A DNA stretch of 64,000 nucleotides from Lutispora saccharofermentans (GCF_024363565.1 NZ_JAJEKE010000005.1:146556-210555); one strand, 5' to 3'; numbered from the stretch's first letter, positions 17,987 through 27,383 are shown. Notes: a model not told the origin generated them from the letters alone. Numbers and translations are program-made.

Positions 17987-19414
17987 CTATGAATAGTATT
18001 TTTGGAACTTGCTTTTTGGTTTATCAGGCATAGTCATTTTTATTTTTCCTTCTTCAATCAATGTCTGAACATATTTTTTTAAAAAATAAGCAGGTGTTTC
18101 GAATCCGAATTTTTCTGCAAGTTCTTCTCTTGAACGCGGTGTTATGCAGTAATTTAAAATTTTCATCTCCATATCTATATCTTTATTCTCGGCATTAGCC
18201 TTTTTATAAAATATGACCTTAAATACTCCCCGTCTATCAATAAACACCGGCTCCGGCATACCTGCCTTTTTGAGCTCTGCTCTCACAGTAGGAATACCCG
18301 AAAAGGGATTTTCAGTGTCAATCATAATTTCCATAGCTCCCGCTATATATGGGTTTCTGGTATCTGCAGCCGCCTTACCTAGATCATCCACAGTTATCCT
18401 GCCATATAGGCCGCCTGGGTTTTCCAGCTCTAATCTATCCTCATACATTATTAAACGCACTGGAGAACGATCTGTATGCATACTGTAATCTCTGTGTATA
18501 AGGGCATTTAATATAATTTCCCTCACGGCCTTTATCGGATACTCGGGTTTGTCAGCACGAAGCCCATCTTCAGTTATTATGGTTTTCACTTTCATATTTC
18601 TGCGCACAAAAGCTAATGCTCCTTCCAGCATCTGCGGTATGGTGCCTTCGATCCGTTTATTATCTACAAAGCGCTCGCCATCATCACCAAGCTCCCCTAT
18701 TTCCCTGCCTTGCACTACCATTGCAGTAACACTAAGCTGCGGAAAAAATTCTTGAGGGTATTCACCAAGGAGCATTAACCCTGCCAATGTAGGAAGCTGG
18801 TTTTGAATAATACCTTGTGTTTCAAGTATTCGCCGGTCCTCAAGATTAACTAGATTCTGTTTTTGTCTGCGCAGCTTTATCAGATATTCTGTTACATTAT
18901 CCTTTGACAGGTTCTGCAGCGCTGCTCTATCAACAGCACGAAGCTCATCATGTATCCTTCTTTTAAATGCTTCATAACTATATATCTCATATTCTGTCAT
19001 TGGCTGGTCTGAATCCCCAACACGAATATAAGATCCGCGCAGCCTTCCTGCCCCTTTATAAAAGCATGGCTTATCATAGATGTCACATTCAGAAATTTCT
19101 GCACTGACCACCAATTTATCTTCTATTTGAACGACAGTAAACAACGGCCTCACAACCGGCTCCATTTGCAAGGATTGCTCCAGCACCTTCTTTTGAAGCT
19201 CTTGAGCATCATAAACGCCTGCTACTTTATATCCGGCATCCTCATCAATGCCAAAAATAATTATGCCGCCGCCAACCTGATTTGAAAAACTTGACAGGGT
19301 ATAATAAAGTTTCGATGGAGTACCTCCGCTTGCTCTCTTTAGTTCTATATGCTGCTTTTCACATTTTTGAGAAGTGACCCTTTTGACTAATTCCAATAAT
19401 TCTTCTTCTAACAC
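17987..19414 (-). CDS. AlbA_2/Schlafen-type ATP-binding transcriptional regulator
   Basis: About 475 aa. N-terminal AlbA_2 (Schlafen-like) domain with EKQHIELKRASGGTP and GGGIIIFGIDEDAGYKVAG; a middle GHKL-like ATPase-type region including ALIHRDYSMHT and NPGGLYG; and a C-terminal winged helix (SREELAEKFGFETPAYFLKKY). These COG2865 proteins are assumed to be regulators; targets are unknown. The start is ambiguous: GTG at 19414 has AAGGGGG eight bases upstream and is preferred over the GTG at 19423 that abuts it. It is monocistronic with its own terminator. Confidence 0.8.
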   Translation of the reverse strand: MLEEELLELVKRVTSQKCEKQHIELKRASGGTPSKLYYTLSSFSNQVGGGIIIFGIDEDAGYKVAGVYDAQELQKKVLEQSLQMEPVVRPLFTVVQIEDKLVVSAEISECDIYDKPCFYKGAGRLRGSYIRVGDSDQPMTEYEIYSYEAFKRRIHDELRAVDRAALQNLSKDNVTEYLIKLRRQKQNLVNLEDRRILETQGIIQNQLPTLAGLMLLGEYPQEFFPQLSVTAMVVQGREIGELGDDGERFVDNKRIEGTIPQMLEGALAFVRRNMKVKTIITEDGLRADKPEYPIKAVREIILNALIHRDYSMHTDRSPVRLIMYEDRLELENPGGLYGRITVDDLGKAAADTRNPYIAGAMEIMIDTENPFSGIPTVRAELKKAGMPEPVFIDRRGVFKVIFYKKANAENKDIDMEMKILNYCITPRSREELAEKFGFETPAYFLKKYVQTLIEEGKIKMTMPDKPKSKFQKYYS

Positions 19415-19633
19415 AGAATCCACCCCCTTATATAATTATATTATAAATCTCTGGAATCATTAATTCTTTAATAAAATAATATGTATTTTAGTTAAATAAT
19501 CGTAAATTAATCAAAATTTAATGTATTTATATAAAATAGTTTATTAAATTTTTCACATTTTTTTATAATCTTATACATTAAATTTAATATTATCGAAGGC
19601 TTAAAGCTATACTTGAAATAATAAGTATGGATA
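19415..19633. other. AT-rich spacer, no gene seen
   Basis: Mostly A and T with no plausible RBS-led reading frame. It precedes the AlbA_2 gene, so its promoter is expected here; no clear consensus pair was identified. The last bases before 19634 (ATGGATAAAAAATAA) read as the DKK-stop tail of an Rpn gene. Confidence 0.5.
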
Positions 19634-19679
19634 AAAAATAAGTAAATGGGTGCTATAACGCACCCATTTACTTATTTTT
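19634..19679. repeat. Rpn-type terminal palindrome, solitary copy 1
   Basis: Perfect inverted repeat AAAAATAAGTAAATGGGTGC / GCACCCATTTACTTATTTTT with a 6-base loop, followed by AGAATGGC. The same palindrome ends the intact Rpn gene at 47006-47052, and the bases just before it still encode the final DKK-stop of that protein. No Rpn gene remains here. It now lies 60 bases after the symporter stop and can act as terminator for it. Confidence 0.75.
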
Positions 19680-19739
19680 AGAATGGCGACCGGGAGAACT
19701 GGCCTGACCCATTTATCCCGCTCCGTATCCTATAAAGTT

Positions 19740-20993
19740 TTATGCTTTTGCAGCTACTTTTTCTATATTGGACCTGTTAAAATCTTCTGCCTTCCATACA
19801 CCTTCACTCTTTGCCAGCAAAAGTGTGCCGACTACATCTCCCGAAACATTTACAGTAGTGTGCCCCATGTCTATAAGCCTGTATAACCCAGCTATAGGTC
19901 CCATTAAATCGAATGGTAATCCCATGAGATTTAAAAATATTGCCCCTGTAACAATGCCACCACCAGGTATACCTGGAGCTGCAATCGACATTATTGTTGA
20001 TATAGTAATCACTATAGCTATCTGCTCTACAGTCAAGCTTAAGCCATAAAAATCAGCAACAAAAAAGGCCAATAGAGTTTTATACAATGCCGCACCTGTT
20101 AAGTTTACAGTCGCTCCCAAAGGAATAGTAAATGATGCCATCCATTCAGGGACTTTCAGTTCATTCACAGTAACATCCAAAGTAACCGGAATTGTACCGG
20201 TACTGCTTGTTGTAGCAAGAGTCATCATCCATACCCTGGAAATAGACTTGACAAATTTTTTATAATCAATTTTAGTATACAGCACCAAAGGAATAGACAT
20301 TATTACTATCCAAATCAGAACAACTCCAAGCCAATCGCAGAGTATAAATTTCCCCAAAACGCCAAATATATTTACTCCATAAACTGCTATAGCGTTTGCC
20401 ATAAGGGCAAATATACCTATTGGCGAATAGATCATTATTATGTCAAGAATTTTATAGCATGCTGTTGCACCTTGGTTCATAAGATCTGTTATCATTTTCC
20501 CTTTCTCTCCAAGCATGACCAATGCTATTCCTAACAGTATAGTAAAGAATATTACCTGCATAACGTCACCCGATGCCATGGATGAGATAACATTTGAAGG
20601 AATCATCCCTAAAAAGAAATCCCCGATGGAAGGTGTAGTCACTTCCGAAGTAAATTTAGCTGCATTATCTAATACAACACCGAGACCAGGCCTCATCACC
20701 TTAGCAACTACTACTCCTATAAAGCAAGCTAAAATAGTCATGACTGTATAAATAAGCATTATTTTGCCGCCAATTCTTTTTAATTTTTGGACATCACCCA
20801 TGCTTGCTATACCGCTTCCAACGCTAAAGAAAACAACAGGGATAATTAGCATTTTAATCAGATTCATGAACACAGTTCCAAAAGGTTTAACCCATATAGA
20901 AAAATCCGTAAAAAGCAATCCGACAATAATACCCATAATGAAGCCTATTGCCGCCCTCAACGGTAAATACTTTTTATCTACCAGTATTTTCAT
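19740..20993 (-). CDS. DctA/GltP-family dicarboxylate or amino-acid:cation symporter
   Basis: A 417-aa integral membrane protein of the DAACS family with about eight hydrophobic helices and the two re-entrant-loop signatures (TLATTSSTGTIPVTL and later TISTIMSIAAPGIPGGG). It would import acidic or neutral amino acids or C4-dicarboxylates with Na+ or H+. ATG at 20993 is chosen because AGAGGTG lies 6 bases upstream; a longer frame would overlap the upstream gene. It is 13 bases after the class V PLP enzyme gene, so transport and breakdown of the same compound is likely. Confidence 0.9.
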   Translation of the reverse strand: MKILVDKKYLPLRAAIGFIMGIIVGLLFTDFSIWVKPFGTVFMNLIKMLIIPVVFFSVGSGIASMGDVQKLKRIGGKIMLIYTVMTILACFIGVVVAKVMRPGLGVVLDNAAKFTSEVTTPSIGDFFLGMIPSNVISSMASGDVMQVIFFTILLGIALVMLGEKGKMITDLMNQGATACYKILDIIMIYSPIGIFALMANAIAVYGVNIFGVLGKFILCDWLGVVLIWIVIMSIPLVLYTKIDYKKFVKSISRVWMMTLATTSSTGTIPVTLDVTVNELKVPEWMASFTIPLGATVNLTGAALYKTLLAFFVADFYGLSLTVEQIAIVITISTIMSIAAPGIPGGGIVTGAIFLNLMGLPFDLMGPIAGLYRLIDMGHTTVNVSGDVVGTLLLAKSEGVWKAEDFNRSNIEKVAAKA

Positions 20994-21006
20994 TATATGC
21001 ACCTCT

Positions 21007-22290
21007 TTAAACATATTTGTTTTTCGCAATTTTTTCCGAAGCAATTAAGAATCCCTCTATTTCTTCAAGATCATTGAAGTGCATAGGCGAAACTCTTATT
21101 ATGCCTTCTAGTCCAAAAGCGTCCATCATCCTCTTAGAATAGGGGCTCGAAGCAAGCCTTTCAAATACTATGTAATTTTCTTTATCGTATAAGCGAACTG
21201 CAGAAGAGCAATCCATACTATCAAATGAAATTGCAATGATCAAATCTTTTGAGGCTAAATCTTCCGTATCAAAGTGAACGGTAACTCCATCAATATATCT
21301 CAACCCTTTTGCATTTGGAGTCCCTTCTAAAAGAGAATAGAGCAAGAACTTTTCCTGAAATTCGATTTTATGCATTGCAGTTGCGATAAGAGTCCGTTTA
21401 TCCTTACTGTCAGTAAAATGCGAGCCTAAAAAGCATAAGTACTCTATTATTTTGCTGAAACTTGCAAAATCAGAAGCATCTGCACTGCCAAGCTCCCATA
21501 CATCAGGGCTTTTTCCGGTTATTTTTTCATGAGGAAATGAAGCTACTCTCTCAGAAACAAATCCAAGGCCAATTCCTCTATTCCCAAAAAACTTATACGG
21601 TGCTACAACTACTCCATCAAGCTGAAGCTTATCAAAATCAATGACGCCGTGAGGTGCACGCTGAACCGCATCCAATAATATATATACTGATGGATTAACC
21701 TTTCTCACCTCTGAAATAATAGCTTCGACATCCATTGCCGCACCGGTAATGTTAGATGTATATATCATGCTTAATAAACATGTATCTTTGTCAACTTTGT
21801 CTAATACTTCAGAAACATCTATCCCGCCGGTAACCGGATTAGCTTTACACTCTCTAAACTCCTTATTGTATTTGTTACAATAATATTTTGCGGAATCATA
21901 AGAACCCGGGTGGTCAAGACATGTGGTTACCACATTTGAACCAGGAGCATTACATAATATAGCTTCAGTAATATTGAATAAAACCCTCGAAGCCGTAAAA
22001 TTTGTTACTATACTGCCTTTTGAAGCATTTATAAATTTCTTGAAATCATCTTTCCCGCCATTTATAGTTTCCAATAGAAATTTTGCTGCTTTGTTCGGCC
22101 TTGTAGAGCTCTCAGGAAAACGCATGACATAACTTGAAGCCTCTACCACACTTTTTAGTCTGAGAGAACCACCTGAATTTTCAAAGTACACTCTTTTATC
22201 AGTAAAATCATCCTTATCAACGAAATAAAATCTGTCTCTTATTTGCTTAGTTAACTCTTCTGAAAAAATGTTTTCATAAACTTTAGCCAT
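21007..22290 (-). CDS. Class V aminotransferase / cysteine-desulfurase-like PLP enzyme
   Basis: A 427-aa fold type I PLP enzyme. Schiff-base lysine K233 in VAPYKFFGNRG, PLP aspartate D207 in LLDAVQRAPHG, and a VYFENSGG start typical of the family. It lacks the hallmarks that would make it IscS or SufS (no Fe-S assembly genes nearby). Family members include desulfurases, epimerases and amino-acid lyases, so the substrate is open. It is co-transcribed with a DctA-like symporter and lies next to an RpiR regulator, suggesting use of an imported amino acid. Confidence 0.83.
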   Translation of the reverse strand: MAKVYENIFSEELTKQIRDRFYFVDKDDFTDKRVYFENSGGSLRLKSVVEASSYVMRFPESSTRPNKAAKFLLETINGGKDDFKKFINASKGSIVTNFTASRVLFNITEAILCNAPGSNVVTTCLDHPGSYDSAKYYCNKYNKEFRECKANPVTGGIDVSEVLDKVDKDTCLLSMIYTSNITGAAMDVEAIISEVRKVNPSVYILLDAVQRAPHGVIDFDKLQLDGVVVAPYKFFGNRGIGLGFVSERVASFPHEKITGKSPDVWELGSADASDFASFSKIIEYLCFLGSHFTDSKDKRTLIATAMHKIEFQEKFLLYSLLEGTPNAKGLRYIDGVTVHFDTEDLASKDLIIAISFDSMDCSSAVRLYDKENYIVFERLASSPYSKRMMDAFGLEGIIRVSPMHFNDLEEIEGFLIASEKIAKNKYV

Positions 22291-22474
22291 TCTTATTACC
22301 TCTTTCTAATTATCTAGATTCACAAGTACAAGATTTATTAATTCCGATTTTCGCTGTAAGAAAAAATGTTTATTTTAATAATATTCTTTGCTATAATCAA
22401 CATAGCGTGGACGGATAGAAATTAACTCAATACCTGGCCGTATTAATTATTTTTTTATCTGTTCCTGCTACCGT

Positions 22475-23341
22475 TTAATGCAGTTCATGCATTTCAATAT
22501 ACTTTTCTAAATCGTTGACTCTGTCTTTTGCTTCATTCTTTGTTTTGTCGCTAATAACAAGTAAGATCAGATCATTTAAACATAAGGGTGCAACGTAAGA
22601 GTTACAGAATCCCAATCCATCAACAGCCGTAGGTAAAACTATATCTGCTTTAGCTGCAATAGGAGAAGTAATTTTATCAGTTACGACTATTATATTTGCA
22701 TTTTTTGAATGTGCAATATCTATAGCAGAAGTGCATAGCTTTGTGTGTATTGGAAAGCTGTAAAGTAATATACAATCACCTTTTTCAATATCAATTATTT
22801 GCTCTATTAATTCACTATCCGCATGGGTGCATATACTTACATTAGGTAATAAATATCTAAGCTTTCCTCCCATAAAACTTGCCAAGCTTGCCGAACCTCT
22901 GAACCCAATAATATACTTGTGCTTGCTTTTAACTAAAATATTGGCAGCCTCATTAATTGCTTCATAATTCAATTGTTCAAAAGTTTTCTGTAAGTTTTTA
23001 AATGTCTGCTCCATTAGGTTGTCAATAAGGTTATTCTTACTAAGACTTTCAATTGTATTTTTATATTTATTAGCAGGTGACATTGAATTAGCAGCATCAT
23101 TTATTTGCCTGACCATTTCTTCCTTCATCTCTCTTTGGAAATCTGAATAGCTTGAATAACCTAAAGAACGAATAAATCTGATTATCGATGTATCACTTAC
23201 TCCAACCTCTATGGATATGCTGGTTGCCGTCATGAAGCAAATATTATTCAGATTTTCTAAAAAATAATCAGCTATTTTCTTTTCAGTCTTGGTTAATGTG
23301 GATTCCTTTACCCTCTTCTCAAACAGCGTAATAATTTTCAC
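22475..23341 (-). CDS. RpiR/MurR-family regulator with SIS domain
   Basis: A 288-aa regulator: N-terminal HTH_6 (about 1-77, SISIEVGVSDTSIIRFIRSLGYSSYSDF in consecutive parts) and a SIS domain (about 125-255, KYIIGFRGSASLASFMGGKL). SIS domains usually bind phosphosugars, but RpiR members next to amino-acid genes also occur. It lies upstream of and in the same direction as the PLP-enzyme/symporter pair, separated by 184 bases, and has paired palindromes in its own leader, suggesting autoregulation. Confidence 0.88.
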   Translation of the reverse strand: MKIITLFEKRVKESTLTKTEKKIADYFLENLNNICFMTATSISIEVGVSDTSIIRFIRSLGYSSYSDFQREMKEEMVRQINDAANSMSPANKYKNTIESLSKNNLIDNLMEQTFKNLQKTFEQLNYEAINEAANILVKSKHKYIIGFRGSASLASFMGGKLRYLLPNVSICTHADSELIEQIIDIEKGDCILLYSFPIHTKLCTSAIDIAHSKNANIIVVTDKITSPIAAKADIVLPTAVDGLGFCNSYVAPLCLNDLILLVISDKTKNEAKDRVNDLEKYIEMHELH

Positions 23342-23350
23342 CTCCTACAT

Positions 23351-23397
23351 GTTGAATTATATTCATAATATTTTAAATATGTTGAATATAATTCAAT
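23351..23397 (-). promoter_or_regulatory. Two TTGAAT-type palindromes before the RpiR gene
   Basis: TTGAATTATATTCA (23352-23365) and TTGAATATAATTCAA (23382-23396) are near-perfect dyads spaced 30 bases, about three helical turns, immediately before the RpiR start. Likely autoregulatory operators. Inferred from symmetry only. Confidence 0.5.
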
Positions 23398-23466
23398 TTT
23401 ATCATTGGAGAATATTTTGTCAAGTTTTTTCTCTATTTCCGGGGTCTTAATACGATCATCAATGAA

Positions 23467-23525
23467 CAATAAAAAATACCTTCTGCTATGGTTTTTTATC
23501 CTATAACAGAAGGTATTTTTTATTG
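23467..23525. terminator. TACCTTCTG-family hairpin, copy 1
   Basis: AATAAAAAATACCTTCTG ... CAGAAGGTATTTTTTATT, 59 bases. The same hairpin occurs at 39022-39079 and 43985-44041. It ends the toxin-antitoxin transcript on the minus strand and has T runs in both directions. Confidence 0.8.
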
Positions 23526-23529
23526 GAAT

Positions 23530-23562
23530 TTAGCATTCAAGCCTTGACATGTTGGATTGTCT
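23530..23562 (-). pseudogene. 3' remnant of an HTH antitoxin gene
   Basis: Between the MazF-type toxin stop and the hairpin, eleven codons read RQSNMSRLEC-stop, matching the end KQSNISRLEY-stop of the intact HTH protein at 44046-44243, which is followed by the same hairpin. The rest of that gene is missing, so this is a scar of recombination between related loci. Confidence 0.7.
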
Positions 23563-23566
23563 TTGA

Positions 23567-23941
23567 TCATGATTCAAGCAGCTTTTCATAGATGGCATTA
23601 AATATAATATTGCACTTATTTAATATCTCTTTAGGCGCCTTTTCTATAAATTCAAATTCTCTTTCACTTAAATCCAAAGCTTTAACTTGGTCCATAAATA
23701 TATCGCCTTTAGTTGTAATATTACATTTATCTAAATTTACCCTGGTAAAAAAAGTGCTGGTTGAATTTGTTATTGGTACCACTGTTACTATTCCATTTAA
23801 CTCTTTTTGGGTAATAGGATCTGATATTACAAGCCCTGGTCTATAGCCTTTCTGCTCATGTCCTTTCGATGGCGAGAAGTTGATTCTTATTATGTCTCCA
23901 AATTCTAAGTCACAATAGTTATTTTTATCTGATTTAGCCAT
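23567..23941 (-). CDS. MazF/PemK-type mRNA interferase toxin
   Basis: A 124-aa toxin of the CcdB/PemK fold: FGDIIRINFSPSKGHEQKGYRP in consecutive parts, GLVISDPI, VTVVPITN, and GDIFMDQVKALD, matching the family order. Members cleave mRNA at short sequences. It follows the antitoxin stop by 5 bases using the ATG at 23941; a GTG at 23953 would extend it by four residues and overlap the antitoxin. Pair with the MazE-like protein just upstream. Confidence 0.87.
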   Translation of the reverse strand: MAKSDKNNYCDLEFGDIIRINFSPSKGHEQKGYRPGLVISDPITQKELNGIVTVVPITNSTSTFFTRVNLDKCNITTKGDIFMDQVKALDLSEREFEFIEKAPKEILNKCNIIFNAIYEKLLES

Positions 23942-23946
23942 AATAA

Positions 23947-24204
23947 TTACCACACTTCTTTCCCGATAGGTTTACCCCAGTTAATATCCTCTTTTGGATT
24001 TATTTTTTCTCCCTTTGATTTTTCAGCCAAAAGTTCAAATTTTGTTTTTTCTTGTTTCTTTTTTAAGATCAATTTGCCTTCTTCTACATCAATATCAAAA
24101 CTTATATTTTCAAAATTATTACTATCAATTTTTAATTCGTCTAATATTGCCTTTGGTATACGAATAGCTGCACTATTACCCCACTTAGATAAATTAGTAT
24201 TCAT
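23947..24204 (-). CDS. MazE/AbrB-type antitoxin
   Basis: An 85-aa antitoxin with a swapped-hairpin AbrB fold at the N-terminus (NLSKWGNSAAIRIPKAILDEL) and an acidic, Lys-rich C-terminal tail that would wrap the toxin. The second ATG (24204) is chosen because AAGGAG lies 8 bases ahead; the first ATG overlaps that RBS. It should neutralise the MazF-type toxin and repress the pair. A broken copy of its first 19 codons is at 44286-44342. Confidence 0.87.
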   Translation of the reverse strand: MNTNLSKWGNSAAIRIPKAILDELKIDSNNFENISFDIDVEEGKLILKKKQEKTKFELLAEKSKGEKINPKEDINWGKPIGKEVW

Positions 24205-24290
24205 ATAAACCATCTCCTTAAAATTTTCTTAGTACTCTTATATATAGTATATACGCGTATATACGGATTGTCAATCAACCATGAGGCTGA

Positions 24291-24377
24291 TTTGAAATGG
24301 CCCGCAGATAGTTGAAAATTACTTTTGAAATATAATTTTTCTAATGCTCTTAGCTCTTTTTCTCTGCCTATAAACAT
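24291..24377 (-). pseudogene. Remnant of a DUF234-type ATPase gene
   Basis: Encodes FIGREKELRALEKLYFKSN then FQLSAGHFK, i.e. the first 23 residues of the ATPase at 44326-45732 joined directly to its residues around 78-83 (LSAGNFK), with about 55 codons including Walker A deleted and everything after lost. The 5' flank to about 24433 also matches the ATPase promoter region (TTTACTGAA ... TTCAGTAAA). It lies just upstream of the MazEF pair. Confidence 0.75.
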
Positions 24378-24468
24378 GCTATCAACCATCTACTGAATTA
24401 CGATTATTATACTTATGTTTCAGTAAATTATATTCTCTAGTTTGGTAAAGCCTTAGGATTATCAATAA

Positions 24469-24503
24469 AACATCCTCGGATTTGCTCCGAGGATGTTTTA
24501 TTA
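24469..24503 (-). terminator. Terminator of the nhaC-like operon
   Basis: Arms AAAACATCCTCGGA and TCCGAGGATGTTTTATT, a strong GC stem followed by T-rich sequence on the minus strand, 17 bases after the NhaC stop. Confidence 0.85.
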
Positions 24504-24519
24504 TTGCTTTTTAATTGTA

Positions 24520-26067
24520 TTATGCCGGCATATTGTCAGACTTTAGGGCAATTTCTTTACTATATTTATTCATAGACAGCTTATGCAGGAAGTATATAAC
24601 TATAGCCAAGGCTATGGCTCCGGGAATAATAATAAATGTCTTCTGTGAGAAACCGGCTATTATGTATAATGGAACACATACGGCTGCTACTGTAAGAGCA
24701 TACGGAAACTGGGTTCTGAAGTGGTCTATATGGTCTGATGCAGCACCCATAGAAGCCAGTATCGTAGTATCAGATAAAGGTGAACAATGATCTCCAAAGA
24801 GACCTCCGCTGATTACCGCTGCTATGGTTACGAATAGCGGCGCTCCCATAGTCATGGACATTGGTATGGCAATGGGCATAAGTATGGCATATGGACCCCA
24901 GGATGAACCTGTCGCAAGTGACATTGCAGCCCCAATTGTAAATAATATCGTGGGCAGCAGTGCAGGATTGAGAAAATCCTTGCTGACTTCTATTATATAA
25001 TCAGCTGTTCCCAGATTCTTGCATAATGATCCCAATGACCAGGCAAACACCATGACCACCATGAGATATATCATATCTGACATGCCCTCCATAGCGATAT
25101 CCTGAGCTTTCTTGAATGTCATGACCTTGTATTTTACAGACAGCAATACACATACCAAGGCGCCTATGAGGAAGCCTGTAGCTATGCCAACCCTTATTAT
25201 ATTGCCCTTGAGAGGCTCGAAGGGGAATCCGTTCAATATAAATATGAAAAACATTAATCCTAATAGGGTTATCAAAGGCAGTATCATGGTAATAAGCTTA
25301 GGTTCAGCGCCTTCCGGAAGCTCAACCTGCTTCGTATTCCTTAGGGGAACTGCTCCATCTCTCAATAGCTTGCCTGATTCTGCTCTCTTCTGAGCTCTCA
25401 GCATCGGGCCGTAATCAAACTGAGTATATGCCATATATCCAACCATAAGCACTGTTAGAATGCTGTAAAACTGGAAAGGCACAGCCTTTATAAATGCATC
25501 CCAGCTTGTCATATTGGTCACCTGCAGAGCTTCAAATTCTTTATCTATAAGCCCCATGATGTATACACCCCAGCTTATAATAGGGATCGTAGAACAAACG
25601 GGAGAAGCAGTGGCATCCAGTATGTATGCAAATTTTTCCCTCGATACCTTTAGCCTGTCACCTATGGACTGAAATATAGGCCCGACTAAGAGTGCATTAG
25701 CAGAATCAGAGAACCATATGAACAGTCCTCCAAACCACATTGCCAATTCTGCTTTGGCCTTTGTATTTATCCAGCGGGAAACATATTTTGCAAAAGCTAT
25801 GGCTCCGCCGGATTGTGTTATTATAGCCACAAATAAACCTATTATGAGCATATTGGTCATAGATTGAGCATTATAGCTATCGGCTACTTGTACAAATATA
25901 TAGTCCTTGATGAAAATATAAAAGCCTACAAAGGGATTCCAGGAGCTAAGGATGGTCGTTCCTACCAGCAGGCCTGCAAATAGCGAAAGAAGAACGTTTT
26001 TGGTCAATACCGAAAGAACGATTGCAAGTATTGGGGGAATAATAGAGAGAAACCCAAAATGTTCCAT
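24520..26067 (-). CDS. NhaC-family Na+/H+ antiporter
   Basis: A 515-aa membrane protein with about twelve hydrophobic segments and NhaC-type motifs (ATGSSWGPYAILMPIAIPM and GGLFGDHCSPLSDTTILAS). Such carriers exchange Na+ with H+, or in some cases a substrate anion or amino acid (ArcD/MleN-like relatives). RBS AAGGAGG before ATG. It is 110 bases downstream of the dehydrogenase and shares its sigma-54 promoter, so a metabolite-linked exchange is possible. Exact ions unknown. Confidence 0.9.
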   Translation of the reverse strand: MEHFGFLSIIPPILAIVLSVLTKNVLLSLFAGLLVGTTILSSWNPFVGFYIFIKDYIFVQVADSYNAQSMTNMLIIGLFVAIITQSGGAIAFAKYVSRWINTKAKAELAMWFGGLFIWFSDSANALLVGPIFQSIGDRLKVSREKFAYILDATASPVCSTIPIISWGVYIMGLIDKEFEALQVTNMTSWDAFIKAVPFQFYSILTVLMVGYMAYTQFDYGPMLRAQKRAESGKLLRDGAVPLRNTKQVELPEGAEPKLITMILPLITLLGLMFFIFILNGFPFEPLKGNIIRVGIATGFLIGALVCVLLSVKYKVMTFKKAQDIAMEGMSDMIYLMVVMVFAWSLGSLCKNLGTADYIIEVSKDFLNPALLPTILFTIGAAMSLATGSSWGPYAILMPIAIPMSMTMGAPLFVTIAAVISGGLFGDHCSPLSDTTILASMGAASDHIDHFRTQFPYALTVAAVCVPLYIIAGFSQKTFIIIPGAIALAIVIYFLHKLSMNKYSKEIALKSDNMPA

Positions 26068-26177
26068 TAATAAACCTCCTTTTTTATAGCTTCATGACTA
26101 TGAATGCTTGAATATCCTTATATGCATTATTTGGCTCATTCCCTCCTTCCTTATATTTTGTCATGCAGATAAACATA

Positions 26178-27314
26178 CTATAAAGCCTGATTAGAATTGT
26201 TCTGCATGAAATAGCTTAGTGAAGCCCTTACTAGGGACCTTTCATGCAAGTTATCACTGTTTATGTCAAGATCATCAATGTCCCTGGTCATCAGCACCTT
26301 CAAAAATGGAGCGAGCTGCTCATTGTAGATTGCCATGCATTCTTTAGGCTCTACCGCAGGCCATGCATTGCAGCTTACAACAAGACGTCTGTTTTTGGAT
26401 CCGACACCTTCGGGTATGGTATCATAAAGTTCATCGTTGGTTTCTATCACATATTTATCTATATTTCCGGTTGGGATTCCTTCTATACCCTTTACCTGTA
26501 TAGGCTGAAGCTTATCATTATAGGGGTCGGCAGAAAGATCCAATATGACTGCGTGCTCCGGCATCGCTTCAATCATTTCGTTAGCCACGATTATCTGTGT
26601 CGCATCTTCCCTTTTGCTTGCATCCACTAAAATATCAGTATGGGATAATATTTTCCTAAGGTATTTCTCATTTTTCGTAATATTCCTCGGAAGCATAGTT
26701 ATCAAAAAACCAGGCATCTCCCAGTTCTTATAATAGAACTCCTCATCGCTGAATTCTTCAAAGGCTTTAGCGGCGTTTATCCCTACTGCTCCCATTCCTA
26801 TTATGGTGATTTGTATTGGTCTTCTACTGGAGCTGTAGAATCCTTTCATTCTCTTTTTTAATTCCGCAAAAGCTACTTTTGAGCCCGCCCTGGATGTACC
26901 TGCATAATTGACAAGCATTCTGATGTTCCTGTCATCCTTAAAGCCATCCATTGAAAAGCACTTTATTCCTTTGTCCATAAGCAGCTTATCCCTGGACTCC
27001 TGAGTCTCATAATGAAGCATAGATACCAGTACGGAACCGGGCTTCATTATCTCTAATTCCTCATCCTTAGGAGCTCTTAGGACAACTACCATATCCTTCA
27101 TATATATCTCATCGTGATCGACAAACTTTATTTTGGGGTTATATGCCAGATAGTCTTTCTCTGTAAAACCCATTGCAGAGCCATAGCCTTTTTCCACAAA
27201 TATTTCAATATTACCATAGGAGCCTAGCTCTCCAAAAAGTGATGGCAAAAAATCTCTTCTCTCATTTTCTTCTTTGTGCATCCTGGGAAAACCTATGGTT
27301 TTTATATAGGCCAT
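26178..27314 (-). CDS. Alanine dehydrogenase/transhydrogenase-family NAD(P) enzyme
   Basis: A 378-aa protein with the alanine-dehydrogenase/PNT N-terminal domain (about 1-140: ERRDFLPSLFGEL, FVEKGYGSAMGF) and a Rossmann domain with IGMGAVGINAAKAF near residue 172. Closer in layout to N5-(carboxyethyl)ornithine synthase or lysine-type amino-acid dehydrogenases than to classical Ald, because catalytic segments differ. RBS AAGGAGG. It is the first gene after the sigma-54 promoter at 27368-27383. Likely forms or oxidises an amino acid; the substrate is not deducible. Confidence 0.75.
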   Translation of the reverse strand: MAYIKTIGFPRMHKEENERRDFLPSLFGELGSYGNIEIFVEKGYGSAMGFTEKDYLAYNPKIKFVDHDEIYMKDMVVVLRAPKDEELEIMKPGSVLVSMLHYETQESRDKLLMDKGIKCFSMDGFKDDRNIRMLVNYAGTSRAGSKVAFAELKKRMKGFYSSSRRPIQITIIGMGAVGINAAKAFEEFSDEEFYYKNWEMPGFLITMLPRNITKNEKYLRKILSHTDILVDASKREDATQIIVANEMIEAMPEHAVILDLSADPYNDKLQPIQVKGIEGIPTGNIDKYVIETNDELYDTIPEGVGSKNRRLVVSCNAWPAVEPKECMAIYNEQLAPFLKVLMTRDIDDLDINSDNLHERSLVRASLSYFMQNNSNQAL

Positions 27315-27367
27315 ATTTTTACCTCCTTAAAAAGATGTTAACTTTTGTCTGCTGCAATATATGTAGG

Positions 27368-27383
27368 AGCAACTTCCGTGCCA
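27368..27383 (-). promoter_or_regulatory. Sigma-54 (-24/-12) promoter
   Basis: Minus strand TGGCACG-GAAG-TTGCT, a full match to the sigma-54 consensus TGGCACG-N4-TTGCW. The start site would be near 27357, about 43 bases before the dehydrogenase ATG. A sigma-54 activator gene lies divergently at 28456. Confidence 0.85.
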
